Shown here piece by piece: positions 34,526-43,471 of a stretch of 64,000 bases of DNA. Below the pieces are notes generated by a model. That model was not told where the DNA came from. It saw nothing but the letters and a program-made list of their open reading frames with translations, and made no database searches. Source of the stretch: CAZQVA01 sp964596685 (lineage in GTDB: Bacteria > Chlamydiota > Chlamydiia > Chlamydiales > VFKH01). Both the position numbers and the translations under genes were made by a program. The DNA lies in contig CAZQVA010000004.1 of assembly GCA_964596685.1 (NCBI GenBank), positions 1 through 64,000 on the forward strand, read 5' to 3'. How positions within the stretch are numbered: the first letter of the stretch is position 1; every line of letters begins with the position of its first letter.

Positions 34526-34602
34526 TTGTGTTCCGAATCATGAGCGGACGAGGCTGGAACATAAAATGAACATAAGTGCCCTGCAAGGCCATCACCACGC
34601 AA

Positions 34603-34625
34603 TGGGTTGAAGGGTTCAACCCTTC
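34603..34625. promoter_or_regulatory. Candidate operator, copy 2 (GGGTTGA + AGGGTTCAACCCT)
   Basis: GAAGGGTT-C-AACCCTTC (34609-34625) is a perfect palindrome preceded by TGGGTTGA. It matches copy 1 at 33791-33811 apart from the central base and the first base. It lies about 80 bases upstream of the start of the 33833-34525 gene and about 80 bases before the divergent 34703 gene, so it could control both directions. Confidence 0.55.
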
Positions 34626-34702
34626 TGGGGGTAAAGCTGTGAAGCACTGGCGAACCCCTTCGAACGTAGCGGGATATTGCCGGATTCGGCGATCCTGCGG
34701 CC

Positions 34703-34969
34703 ATGATCAAAGTCGACTTATCTTCCATCGCCAGCGCCAACGACGACATGCCCAGATATGGGGCCATGAAGCGTCCCAATGCGCTCCATCCCAGCCTGAT
34801 GACGCCTGCCGAGCGGCGCTCTGAACTCTGCGCAATTCTGGGTCTGGGCATCGTCCGCCTGCACCTGCGCAATAGGGGGCAACTGTCCCCTCAAAGCGGA
34901 GACTTTCCGCTACACTTCACGCCCGAACAGAGCGGTAGTGCGGCTCCAACTCGAAGGAGAGCTGCATGA
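34703..34969 (+). CDS. Small conserved protein preceding DUF2924 in the recombinase module
   Basis: The product has 88 residues. The C-terminal part MTPAERRSELCAILGLGIVR and the tail LHFTPEQSGSAAPTRRRAA resemble small proteins regularly found immediately before DUF2924 genes in alphaproteobacteria. The stop overlaps the next ATG by four bases (ATGA), which supports expression as part of the module. The start could be at 34703 or at an internal ATG near 34799. The function is unknown. Confidence 0.65.
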   Translation: MIKVDLSSIASANDDMPRYGAMKRPNALHPSLMTPAERRSELCAILGLGIVRLHLRNRGQLSPQSGDFPLHFTPEQSGSAAPTRRRAA

Positions 34970-35418
34970 CCAATACCAACCCGATCCCGGCGCGCCTGGC
35001 AGCGCTGAAGACCATGTCTGGCGCTGAACTGAAGAAACAATGGCGGGCCCTGTTCAACACTGAGCCGCCCCTGTTCAATCGGCGCTACATTGAAACCAGA
35101 CTGGGCTACCGGATCCAGGAGCTCACCCATGGCGGACTGAAGCCTGAGACAATCCGGCGCCTGCAGGACCTGGGCGAGCAGCTCGATGGCGGGAACATTG
35201 CCACCCGCCGCATCCGCACGGACCTGAAACCCATCATCGGCACGCGCCTGATCCGCGAATGGCAGGGCACCGAACACTGCGTGACCGTCACGCGCGACGG
35301 GTTCGAATGGCAGGGCCGACCCTACAAATCACTGTCGGCCATCGCGCGGACCATCACCGGCACGCGCTGGAACGGCTGGGTCTTCTTCGGTCTCAAGCAT
35401 CACAGGAGGGCGGCATGA
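34966..35418 (+). CDS. DUF2924 family protein
   Basis: The basic protein has 150 residues, with LARLKTMS-like N-terminus (ARLAALKTMSGAELKKQW), RRYIETRLGYRIQELTHGGL, GTRLIREWQGTEHCVTV and GFEWQGRPYKSLSAIARTIT. These are the DUF2924 blocks; the last part resembles a DNA-binding or cap domain found in phage and recombinase modules. It is coupled by four-base overlaps to the genes before and after it. Members are nearly always next to a large serine recombinase and may act with it as a directionality or accessory factor, which is an inference from gene neighbourhood. Confidence 0.88.
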   Translation: MTNTNPIPARLAALKTMSGAELKKQWRALFNTEPPLFNRRYIETRLGYRIQELTHGGLKPETIRRLQDLGEQLDGGNIATRRIRTDLKPIIGTRLIREWQGTEHCVTVTRDGFEWQGRPYKSLSAIARTITGTRWNGWVFFGLKHHRRAA

Positions 35419-36710
35419 ACACGCCAATTACGCGCAAGCTGCGCTGTGCGGTCTATACGCGCAAATCATCGGAAGAAGGGCTCGAACAGGAGTTCAACAG
35501 CCTGCACGCCCAGCGTGAGGCCTGCGAAGCCTTTATCGCCAGCCAGCGCAACGAAGGCTGGGTGCTGGTTCGCGACCAGTATGACGATGGCGGAGTATCG
35601 GGCGGCACGTTGGAGCGGTCAGGGCTGCAACGCCTTCTCTCAGATATCGAAGACGGACTGGTCGACGTGGTGGTAGTCTACAAGATCGACCGCCTGTCGC
35701 GCTCGCTGATGGACTTCGCCAAGCTGGTCGAGGTGTTCGACCGTAATGAGGTGACGTTCGTGTCGGTCACCCAGTCGTTCAATACGACCACATCCATGGG
35801 CCGGCTGACCCTCAATGTCCTGTTGTCATTCGCGCAGTTCGAGCGCGAAGTGACCGGCGAACGCATCCGCGACAAGATTGCGGCGTCGCGCGCCAAGGGC
35901 ATGTGGATGGGCGGCTGCCCGCCGCTGGGTTATGACGTTGAGGCCCGCAAGCTGGTGATCAACGACGTCGAGGCCGACCATGTCCGCTACATCTTCGACC
36001 AGTTTGCCCAGTGCGGATCGGCAACGGTCATGCTGCGCGATCTCAGGAACCGCGGGATCACCACCAAGCAGGGTGGGATCATTACCAAGGGGTTCCTGCA
36101 CCGCCTCATGAACAACCGGGTTTATCTAGGCGAAGCGGTCCACAAGGGCACCAGTTATCCCGGTGAGCACAAGGCGATCATCACGCAGGATGCCTGGGAC
36201 AAGGCCCACGCAATCCTGACCGAGAGCCCTCGCAAGCGGGCAGCACATACGCGCTGCAACACCCCTGCATTGCTCAAGGGCCTGCTGTGGGGTCCGGATG
36301 GCGCGGCGTTCTCACCAACCCACACCCGGAAGGGTGGCAAGCTCTACCGCTACTATGTCAGCCAGTCGGTGCTGCGCCATGGCGCTGGTGTCTGCCCCGT
36401 TGGCCGTGTCCCAGCCGCCGAGATCGAGAGCGCGGTCATCGAGCAGCTGCGGGCCATATTCCGGCAGCCGGAAATCCTGGCCGGATCAACAAAGGCAGCC
36501 CGAGGTCATCTGCCAGTCATTACCGAGGAGGAAGCCCGAATGGCGCTGACCACGCTCGATCCCATGTGGGATGAACTGTTCCCGGCCGAGCAGACCCGCA
36601 TCGTGCAAATGCTCGTCGAGCGGGTTGATGTCGGCACCGATGGTTTTGACGTCCAGCTGCGGCTCGACGGCATGGCCACATTTGCACAAGAGATGAGGGA
36701 GGCAGCATGA
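35415..36710 (+). CDS. Large serine recombinase
   Basis: The 431-residue site-specific recombinase starts at ATG 35415, preceded by AGGAGG. The resolvase catalytic domain (about 1-150) shows AVYTRKSSEEG with the nucleophile Ser, DDGGVSGGTLERSGLQRLL, and VYKIDRLSRS with the active-site Arg residues. The recombinase domain follows (GGCPPLGYD...LRDLRNRGITTKQGG) and then a zinc-ribbon-like region. It could integrate and excise the element. A longer upstream frame lies inside DUF2924 and is not coding. Confidence 0.93.
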   Translation: MNTPITRKLRCAVYTRKSSEEGLEQEFNSLHAQREACEAFIASQRNEGWVLVRDQYDDGGVSGGTLERSGLQRLLSDIEDGLVDVVVVYKIDRLSRSLMDFAKLVEVFDRNEVTFVSVTQSFNTTTSMGRLTLNVLLSFAQFEREVTGERIRDKIAASRAKGMWMGGCPPLGYDVEARKLVINDVEADHVRYIFDQFAQCGSATVMLRDLRNRGITTKQGGIITKGFLHRLMNNRVYLGEAVHKGTSYPGEHKAIITQDAWDKAHAILTESPRKRAAHTRCNTPALLKGLLWGPDGAAFSPTHTRKGGKLYRYYVSQSVLRHGAGVCPVGRVPAAEIESAVIEQLRAIFRQPEILAGSTKAARGHLPVITEEEARMALTTLDPMWDELFPAEQTRIVQMLVERVDVGTDGFDVQLRLDGMATFAQEMREAA

Positions 36711-37087
36711 CCGACACCGAGATCGTAACCGTCCATGTCCCGTTCCACATTCGCAAGCGTGGTGGCCGCAAGGAGATGATCCTGCCCGATGCGGCGCTGA
36801 CCAAGCACCGGCATGTCGACAATACCCTGATCAAGGGACTTGCCCGCGCTTTCCGGTGGAAGTGGATGCTGGATACCGGCGCATGTCCGACCCTTGGCGA
36901 CCTTGCCGCCCAGGAGAAGATATCGCCGTCCTACCTTACGCGCGTACTGCGGCTGACCTTGCTGGCGCCAGACATCATCGATGCGATCCTGGATGGGCAG
37001 CTGGGGCCTGACACCACACTGGCGACCCTAATGGACCCGTTTCCGATCGATTGGGACGAGCAACGCCGGCATTTTTCGGAGGTTTAG
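36707..37087 (+). CDS. Helix-turn-helix accessory protein of the recombinase module
   Basis: The 126-residue basic protein is coupled to the recombinase by a four-base overlap. The region GDLAAQEKISPSYLTRVLRL (about 63-82) reads as a helix-turn-helix, followed by TLLAPDIIDAILDGQLGPDTT, typical of the third gene in this alphaproteobacterial module. It is probably a small DNA-binding protein that regulates or assists the recombinase. No enzymatic motif is present. Confidence 0.75.
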   Translation: MTDTEIVTVHVPFHIRKRGGRKEMILPDAALTKHRHVDNTLIKGLARAFRWKWMLDTGACPTLGDLAAQEKISPSYLTRVLRLTLLAPDIIDAILDGQLGPDTTLATLMDPFPIDWDEQRRHFSEV

Positions 37088-37175
37088 TTTAGCGCTGGTC
37101 ATGGCGACCAAGCGGACGGAAGGGATGATCAGTTTGCGTTCCGGAAGATCGGCTCTAGCAGGTAAGATTGGGAAT

Positions 37176-37271
37176 GCGGACGTCCGCTAGCCGGTGCGTG
37201 GCGTCGATAGACGAGACCTCCCTGGCCGAACATTACGGCATAGCAGACACTGCGAACGTGTAATGTTCGCA
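37176..37271. repeat. Palindromes downstream of the recombinase module
   Basis: The 210-base gap between the module and the convergent DUF6602 gene holds a perfect 12-base palindrome GCGGACGTCCGC (37176-37187) and a hairpin TGCGAAC-N7-GTTCGCA (37251-37271). The hairpin may be a terminator or recombinase half-sites. No gene is visible. Confidence 0.4.
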
Positions 37272-37297
37272 CAAGCGCGGACCTACTTCGAATGCCG

Positions 37298-37960
37298 TCA
37301 AAGCGCGTACGCCAGTGGGTCAGTTGATGCGCTCTGGAGCGAATTTGTTATGAAGTGAAGGTCAGCGATCAGCCCCCAAAGCGCCCAAGGACCTTGGGCT
37401 ACGAGCCCGCTCCTTGAAGCATACAGTCCGGCGTCTATGACCAAAGCGCCCATAATATTCGGGCACGCGTTCAAGTTATTCTGCAAGGTCGAGATGTTTT
37501 TCCAGCCAGTATAGCCAACAGCAAACAACGGGATCTGTGATGCAGGGCCGTTTCCAAAGCTCATGCTCGCACCGAAGGAGCGGTGAAGTGTAGCAAGAGC
37601 ATTCGCAGTATTTACAGCATCGGTCCATTGATTCGCGAGGTTCGATTTGACCTCAACAACTGCCGCCGCAGCCTCGGCCAGATAGAGACGCGTTTGTCCT
37701 GCACCTACGGTTGGTAAAGACGGCGCAAACGGATATTCAACTACTACGTCAAGTTGACCGCTTTTGGCGCCTGATGCGTCCGTGGCATCTCCAGTCCCAA
37801 ACCTATAGATCGGAGGCAGAACTTTGGCGAGAAACTCATCTATAAACGCAGCCCGTTCTTGACCAATTGTGGCAGATGAAAGCCCAACGCTGCTCTGGTA
37901 GATGCCGTTAAGAATTGCCTGAAGGCCCGTTAGTCTTTGCAGTACATGTGGGTTGGGCAT
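37298..37960 (-). CDS. DUF6602-like protein with a nuclease-type fold
   Basis: The 220-residue soluble protein has YRFGTGDATDASGAKSGQLD followed by VVVEYPF and, about 30 residues later, AAAAVVEVKSNL. The Asp and ExK spacing (Q-L-D...E-V-K) fits a PD-(D/E)xK nuclease core as seen in DUF6602 proteins, which occur in defence loci. It is divergent from the large SIR2 gene, with 209 bases between the starts. It may act with that gene or be an independent defence factor. Base composition is lower in GC than its neighbours, suggesting separate acquisition. Confidence 0.65.
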   Translation of the reverse strand: MPNPHVLQRLTGLQAILNGIYQSSVGLSSATIGQERAAFIDEFLAKVLPPIYRFGTGDATDASGAKSGQLDVVVEYPFAPSLPTVGAGQTRLYLAEAAAAVVEVKSNLANQWTDAVNTANALATLHRSFGASMSFGNGPASQIPLFAVGYTGWKNISTLQNNLNACPNIMGALVIDAGLYASRSGLVAQGPWALWGLIADLHFITNSLQSASTDPLAYAL

Positions 37961-38169
37961 CTAGGCTTTCCTCCGAAGCTGTCCACGAACGCATACGCAA
38001 CTGTATTATGTAACTGGACAAGATTGTCTTCAGGGCGACCTGCGCCACCCTGACGGGCCCGCTCCCGACAGATTGGGATGCGTACACCGGTATTTCCTAT
38101 GAAGGCCGGAGGCGCCTCGAATGCAACCAGACGTGAAAAGAAATCCGATATGGGCTACGGTCGCCTGCG

Positions 38170-41100
38170 ATGCGCTTTCTCGCCAACGGCCCCTCGATCC
38201 CTGATGAACTGCTCGTCGCACGCGATGCGGGCGACGTGGTCTTCTTCTGCGGCGCCGGCGTGTCGCGCCATCTGGCTAAATTGCCGGACTTTCTCAAACT
38301 CGGCGGCGACGTCATCACCCTGCTCGGTGCCAGCGAAAAGAGCCTGGCACGCAAGCTCTTTCGGCGCGTCCAGTCGATGGCAGAAGACCCTATCAAGGGT
38401 GTCGGCAGCCTGATCGCCACCGACCGGATTTTCAGCCTGCTCGAGCGCGAATTCGAGCGCGAAGAGATCTGCAATCGGATCGCAATTGCCATCAAACCGG
38501 CCGCAGATGTCGACCTCAGCGCCCACCGAACGTTGCTCGACTTGTCCCGTGGTCCCCATGGCCAGATCCGACTGGTCACGACCAATTTCGATCTGTTGTT
38601 CGAGGCCTGCGTTGATGACACAGTGCCACGCTGGGGGCCGCCGGCTCTTCCCAACGCACAAAGCGAGCGGTTTAGTGGCATCGTTCACCTCCACGGTCGT
38701 GTCGATACCAATTATGCAGCGGCCGGGGACGATGAGTTTATCGTCTCGAGCGGTGATTTCGGGCGCGCCTATCTCTCGGACGGTTGGGCCACCCGCTTCA
38801 TGCAAGGGCTGCTTGCACGGTTCCAAATCGTCTTCGTCGGCTACGCGGCCGACGACCCCCCGGTCAGCTATTTGCTTGAGGCCTTAAACCTGCGAGCGGG
38901 AAGCCAACGTGGCCTATATGCCTTCCAGTCTGGCATCAACGACGACGAGAAGGCCCTGTGGTGGCATCGCGGTGTCCACGCAATCGAGTATGAGGCCGAG
39001 GATTTCACGCCGCTTTGGGGCAGTCTCGCACTTTGGGCAGATCGGGCACGGGATAGTGATGTATGGCATGATCGGCTACTCGCGGAGGCAGCTGAGGGCC
39101 CAGCGGCCCTCGAACCCCACCGCCGCGGACAGATCGCGCATATGCTGCGTACCCGAGAGGGGACGCGGCGTATCAGCATCGCGGAGGTGCCTCTCCCTGC
39201 CTCCTGGTTGCTGGCGCTGGATCCCAGTTTGCGGTTCGAGAAAGCGGGTGCAGTGGATCCTTATGATGAATCGAGTGAGCGGATCGACCCATACGAGAGC
39301 CTGAGCTTCGACTTCGACATCCCCCCACAACCGGCTGATGACGACTTGCGCGGCGAGCGAAAAATTCCGGAGGGCAGCTGGGACGCTTTCCTGCCGCACA
39401 GCGTCGATAGCGACGATAGCAAAGACGGCGATCTAGTCGCGTTCTGCGGCCGTCATGCCGGCGTGCCCGGACCGCTTAACAATCGGCTTCACAATCTCGC
39501 GATTTGGTTCGCGCGAATCGCGCACGACCCGATCGCCTTATGGTGGGCAGCAGGGCGCGGTCCGTTGCACCCCCAGATGATCGAATCGATCCGCATGAGG
39601 ATGAGGCAAGAACCGGATCACTGGACGGACGAAATCAGACGCGGCTGGCAGACCTTGTTCAGAGGTTGGTCCGATCGGCGCGAGGACACCAATAGTGCCT
39701 ATTTTCTGCTCAGCGACCGTGTTGCTCGCGAGGGATGGTCAGATTCAATCGTGCGCGACTATGCGGACATCTTCAAGCCGCAACTTATAGTAAAACGCCG
39801 CTTCGGCATCCGCCATCCGCTTACCTGGACTGAGACCGACCGTCCCAATCCGGTTCTGGCCTATGGTGTCGACTATCCCCATCCCTATGACCAGCTGCCG
39901 ATCCCCGATACCAAGCTCAGCTATGCGATCACAAGGTTTCGTGAAAACCTTGATCTCGCTCGGTCTCTAGAAGCCGAAATTTCCGGTGGACCCAACGTCT
40001 ATCTGACCACGACACGCGCCGACGATGGCGCTCCCCCGATCTCCTTCGACGCCTTCGGACTTACCGGGCCGGTCGCACTATTCCAGCAGCTCATGGATAG
40101 TCTGGCTGAGCATTCGCCTGAGCAGGCCAGAACCGAGATCGCGCGGTGGCCAGCCGATGACGATCATATTTACGCACGGTTACGGATCTGGGCGGCCAGC
40201 AAGGCTTTGCTTACCCCTAGTGAGGCTGCCGACATGATCCTCGGACTGTCCGATCGCGCATTTTGGGACTCGGAGCATCAACGGGATCTGCTTTTTGCGA
40301 TCCGCGACCGTTGGGAGGGCTTTACCCACGCTGACCGGGTGCGGATTGAAGACCGCATCCTCACCACGACCTATCCTTGGACCTCGGATACACGCGGTGA
40401 TGCAGAAGCCCATTACCGATTGGATCGCCTTTTCTGGCTAGATAAAGTGGGTGTCCGCTTTTCCTTCGACCTCGCCGCGGAGATGGTGAAGTTGCGCACT
40501 ATTGCCAATCGATGGACCCCACGATCGGGCGATGAAGCTGCGAACTCGACTGCTCCCGAGGTACATAGCGTCGAGACCGATGCCAATCCGCGCGTGTTGG
40601 AGGGTGTACCGCTCGCCGAGGTGCTTGATCGGGCGCGCGAAGCTGGACAAAGTGATTTTTTCGATTTCGTCGAGCATCGACCTTTCAGCGGTCTTGCCGA
40701 CACGCGTCCAAAACGGGCGCTGGCCGTACTGAGCCACGCCGCGCGCCGCGGCGAAGTTCCAGCCAATTTCTGGGCGGCCTTCCTCTATGCGGAGAGCCGC
40801 GAGGCGGACGATGATCGGCTCGTGCGCGTCATCGCAGGCCGGCTCGCGTCGCTGCCGGTCGAGGGGCTCAGCCAAATCGCTTACCCCGTGTCCGAATGGT
40901 TGCGCGAACGGGGGGCACAAGCCTTTGCTCACGAGACCAAAGCAGTAGACCTTCTGTGGCCGAGACTGATGATTGCGCTCCGACAGCGCGATGACGGTCG
41001 CAAGCGACGGGTCGACAGCAGCTGGGCGAACGACGCTCTGAATGCGCCTGTCGGTAAGCTTGTCGATCTTTTGATGAAGGATCCCGCCCTGAAAGGGCTT

Positions 41101-41958
41101 GGCGCGGGAAGCATTTTGCCAGCGCTTTGGCGCGCTCGTGCAGAGGCCCTGCTCGAGTTGCCCGGCGACATGCGACGCCACGCGCTTGTAATGCTAGGCC
41201 ACCGGACGACATGGCTCTTTTATGTCGATCCTGCGTGGACCAAGGCGAAGCTGCTGACGAGCGCCAATCTCCTCGATGATGACGGTGACGCCTTTTGGGA
41301 TGGCCTGCTCTGGGCGGCGCGCGCGCCGTCCCCGACTTTGTTCGAGCGGTTGAAGCCGTCCCTCACGATCCGCGCAACTTCACCGACGCGACGCCGGGCC
41401 GAAGCCAATGTAATCGGCGCCTTCCTTCTGATCGGCTGGGGTGAGGCCGGCGGCGGAGCGCCCAAGCCGTTGATCAGCGATGCGGAACTTAGGACGATCC
41501 TAGTGGAGTGCGACGACGATCTGCGGGGACAGGTCCTCTGGCATATGGAGCATTGGTCGGTTGATCCGGACCAACCCTGGCGGGCGAGGCTCTTACCGTT
41601 CCTAGTCGACGTCTGGCCCTATCATCGCGCGGTGCGGACAGCCGAGATGTCAGTTCGTTTGGCCGATCTTGCGCTCTCGAGCGGGGATCTATTTCCGCAG
41701 GTGGTTACGGCTATCCTGACGCGCCTGGTGCCAATCCGAAATGGCCTGTTGCGCGGCTTCATGATGCAAGAGGGGACACAGGATCATCCAGCCATCCACT
41801 ATCCGGCCGCAATGCTCGATCTGCTCTGGGCGATCTTAGCCGAGGATGTTGCCCAGTGGCCCTATAAGGTCGAGGAAGTCTTCGATTTTCTGACACAAGC
41901 TGAGGAGACGCGGGCTGATCCGCGCCTATCTGAGTTGCGGCGGCGGCGACTGAGCTGA
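38170..41958 (+). CDS. Large SIR2-domain protein (defence-associated sirtuin candidate)
   Basis: The product has 1262 residues. The N-terminal 300 residues form a SIR2 NAD-binding domain: FFCGAGVS (26-32), VTTNFDLLFE (TTNFD at 137-141), VHLHGRVD with the likely catalytic His 175, and VGYAADDPPVSYLLEAL, as in SIR2-type defence effectors. The remaining 950 residues are helical, with many Trp/Arg-rich segments, and probably form a sensor or scaffold; they resemble the C-terminal regions annotated as DUF4020 in SIR2 proteins. Known relatives deplete NAD on phage infection. It is the only large gene of the islet and stands divergent to the DUF6602 gene. Activity is inferred. Confidence 0.8.
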   Translation: MRFLANGPSIPDELLVARDAGDVVFFCGAGVSRHLAKLPDFLKLGGDVITLLGASEKSLARKLFRRVQSMAEDPIKGVGSLIATDRIFSLLEREFEREEICNRIAIAIKPAADVDLSAHRTLLDLSRGPHGQIRLVTTNFDLLFEACVDDTVPRWGPPALPNAQSERFSGIVHLHGRVDTNYAAAGDDEFIVSSGDFGRAYLSDGWATRFMQGLLARFQIVFVGYAADDPPVSYLLEALNLRAGSQRGLYAFQSGINDDEKALWWHRGVHAIEYEAEDFTPLWGSLALWADRARDSDVWHDRLLAEAAEGPAALEPHRRGQIAHMLRTREGTRRISIAEVPLPASWLLALDPSLRFEKAGAVDPYDESSERIDPYESLSFDFDIPPQPADDDLRGERKIPEGSWDAFLPHSVDSDDSKDGDLVAFCGRHAGVPGPLNNRLHNLAIWFARIAHDPIALWWAAGRGPLHPQMIESIRMRMRQEPDHWTDEIRRGWQTLFRGWSDRREDTNSAYFLLSDRVAREGWSDSIVRDYADIFKPQLIVKRRFGIRHPLTWTETDRPNPVLAYGVDYPHPYDQLPIPDTKLSYAITRFRENLDLARSLEAEISGGPNVYLTTTRADDGAPPISFDAFGLTGPVALFQQLMDSLAEHSPEQARTEIARWPADDDHIYARLRIWAASKALLTPSEAADMILGLSDRAFWDSEHQRDLLFAIRDRWEGFTHADRVRIEDRILTTTYPWTSDTRGDAEAHYRLDRLFWLDKVGVRFSFDLAAEMVKLRTIANRWTPRSGDEAANSTAPEVHSVETDANPRVLEGVPLAEVLDRAREAGQSDFFDFVEHRPFSGLADTRPKRALAVLSHAARRGEVPANFWAAFLYAESREADDDRLVRVIAGRLASLPVEGLSQIAYPVSEWLRERGAQAFAHETKAVDLLWPRLMIALRQRDDGRKRRVDSSWANDALNAPVGKLVDLLMKDPALKGLGAGSILPALWRARAEALLELPGDMRRHALVMLGHRTTWLFYVDPAWTKAKLLTSANLLDDDGDAFWDGLLWAARAPSPTLFERLKPSLTIRATSPTRRRAEANVIGAFLLIGWGEAGGGAPKPLISDAELRTILVECDDDLRGQVLWHMEHWSVDPDQPWRARLLPFLVDVWPYHRAVRTAEMSVRLADLALSSGDLFPQVVTAILTRLVPIRNGLLRGFMMQEGTQDHPAIHYPAAMLDLLWAILAEDVAQWPYKVEEVFDFLTQAEETRADPRLSELRRRRLS

Positions 41959-42450
41959 CAGCCCGGTTTCCGATCGATTGGGCCGGGCAAAGATTTGATG
42001 ACAGATTCTCCTGGTCATGATCAGACCGCGTTCCAACCCGAAGCTGCTTGCTCTCAAAAACGTCTGAAATTCAGGCAATTATCTGCTCTTCACCGGACCT
42101 TGTTTAGGTAACAGCTTTGGAGAAAATGCGACTTAGGAGAACACTCTTGAGCCATCGCCACAGAGGCTAGGTGAATAGCCCACCGCCATAACCCTTGAAT
42201 ATAACAGGATTTTTGAGGGAGTCCCCAGAAAGAGAATACTTTCATAGGGTTAAATGGCGGAGGGCAGTCGACCGGCGTCGAACCTTCTCTGCAAACTAAC
42301 CCATTGATTATTATATAATCGAGGTGAGTTCGAATCCCGCTCAAAGCGGTTGGCAAAAGTTGGATTCGTACGGGTCCTCAACACTGGAGAAAATCAGCCT
42401 TCTTGAAATGTCCGGCGTTATACCGTACAAGGACCGCAAGGAGATTGCCC
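41959..42450. other. Gene-free region with repeat copy B
   Basis: No gene is supported. After the SIR2 stop there is a GCCCGG...CCGGGC hairpin (41961-41988) that may end its transcript, then repeat copy B (about 42112-42320), then the promoter region of the toxin-antitoxin pair. The stretch GAGTTCGAATCCCGCTC near 42326-42342 resembles a tRNA T-loop but has no matching stem. Confidence 0.5.
42112..42320 (+). repeat. Diverged ~200-bp repeat, copy B (possible decayed attachment site)
   Basis: This is the partner of 1751-1960 in the same orientation, 40.4 kb away. Matching blocks are AGCTTTGGAGAA, ATAACCCTTGAA, AGGATTTTTGAG, AATGGCGGAGG and CCCATTGATTA. After GGCGGAGG, the GGCGTCGAACC stretch resembles the reverse complement of a tRNA T-arm. 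It may be an old integrase target; the homology between copies is visible directly, the origin is inferred. Confidence 0.5.
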
Positions 42451-42759
42451 ATGTTTGCCCTAGAAACCGTTACCCCGACCCCGGGCAAAATGGAGGCCCG
42501 CAAAGAGGTGCGCATGCACCGTGCCGACGAGGAGCGGATCAAGGCCGCAGCTGCCGCCACTGGCTTGCAGGAGGCGGACTTTATTCGTCAGGCCGCTCTT
42601 CTCCGTGCGCAGGAGGTTGAGCAGCGCATGTCTCTGTCGATTTTGCCGATTGAGGCATTCGAAGCCTTTAAAGCCGCTGTCGATGCACCGGGCAAGAAGA
42701 TGCCCGGCCTCGCCCGAGCAGCCAAGGCAACGAAGGGCCTGCTCAAGGATGCCGGCTGA
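42451..42759 (+). CDS. DUF1778 (TacA-type) antitoxin
   Basis: From ATG 42451 (MFALETVTPTPGKMEARKEV) the product has 102 residues. The segment KEVRMHRADEERIKAAAAAT then GLQEADFIRQAALLRAQEV is the ribbon-helix-helix pattern of DUF1778 antitoxins. The C-terminal tail would block the acetyltransferase. It overlaps the toxin gene by 11 bases, as usual for these pairs, and is expected to repress the shared promoter. A longer upstream frame has no support. Confidence 0.85.
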   Translation: MFALETVTPTPGKMEARKEVRMHRADEERIKAAAAATGLQEADFIRQAALLRAQEVEQRMSLSILPIEAFEAFKAAVDAPGKKMPGLARAAKATKGLLKDAG

Positions 42760-43294
42760 ACCCGGGGCTGAACTCCCAGCCCTGACAATCGCCAAATTCG
42801 ACAAGGCGCTGCATGATCGCAGCGCTTTTTCATGTGGCTTTGCGCCGATCGACAATTTCCTGAAATCGTCCCTTTCCGACCAGGTCAAGGACGGCATGGT
42901 CACTGCTTGGATCGCAACGGCCAACGGGGATAGCGCGGTACTCGGGTTCTACACGCTTGGTGCCATGGCCGTGAGAGCGGAATTCGGCCCGAAGAAATGG
43001 CAGCGAGCCCGGGTTCCAGATGTCCCGGTCATCTACATTCGAGCAGTAGCCGTCCGCGAGGACATGCAGGGCAAAAGCCTTGGCACCGCGCTCGTCATTG
43101 ATGCGATGAAGCGATGCGCTGGCATCGCCGACCAAATAGGCGCGGCCGCCATCGTGCTTGACGTGCTGGACGGCGATCAATTCGACCGGCGATGGAAATT
43201 CTACGTTGATCTCGGCTTCCTCCCGCTGGGTGATACGGACAACCCTCGCCGGGTGTTCATTCCAATGGCTGATGTCAGGGCCACACTGGCATGA
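42749..43294 (+). CDS. GNAT-family acetyltransferase toxin (TacT type)
   Basis: The 181-residue protein has the pattern of type II acetyltransferase toxins that modify aminoacyl-tRNA: FSCGFAPIDNFLKSSLSDQV (about 27-46), GFYTLGAMAVR, IYIRAVAVREDMQGKSLGTALV with the acetyl-CoA-binding loop, and FYVDLGFLPL with the conserved Tyr. The start at ATG 42749 overlaps the antitoxin stop. Upstream in-frame starts exist but lie in the antitoxin gene. It likely helps keep this mobile block in the genome. Confidence 0.85.
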   Translation: MPAEPGAELPALTIAKFDKALHDRSAFSCGFAPIDNFLKSSLSDQVKDGMVTAWIATANGDSAVLGFYTLGAMAVRAEFGPKKWQRARVPDVPVIYIRAVAVREDMQGKSLGTALVIDAMKRCAGIADQIGAAAIVLDVLDGDQFDRRWKFYVDLGFLPLGDTDNPRRVFIPMADVRATLA

Positions 43295-43471
43295 AAGTCA
43301 TGTCTGCGCTCCAATCTGCCCTGCTCAACAACTTTGCAAAACTTTACCAATGATTTGGATTTCATGACGTTGCTACTCGCCAGCATCCGACCGGAAAAAG
43401 GCATCACTCCCATCGTTATAGACACTGCGCCGCAGTCTTACCTCACACATAGCATTTAGAAGAGGAAGCAG

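Noticed and set aside
38078..38413. Plus-strand frame overlapping the start of the SIR2 gene
   Set aside because: It is in a different frame from the SIR2 domain, shows no motif and is explained as a shadow.
42326..42342. GAGTTCGAATCCCGCTC, similar to a tRNA T-loop
   Set aside because: The flanking bases do not form a T-stem, and no acceptor or anticodon arm can be drawn. At most it is part of a decayed attachment site.
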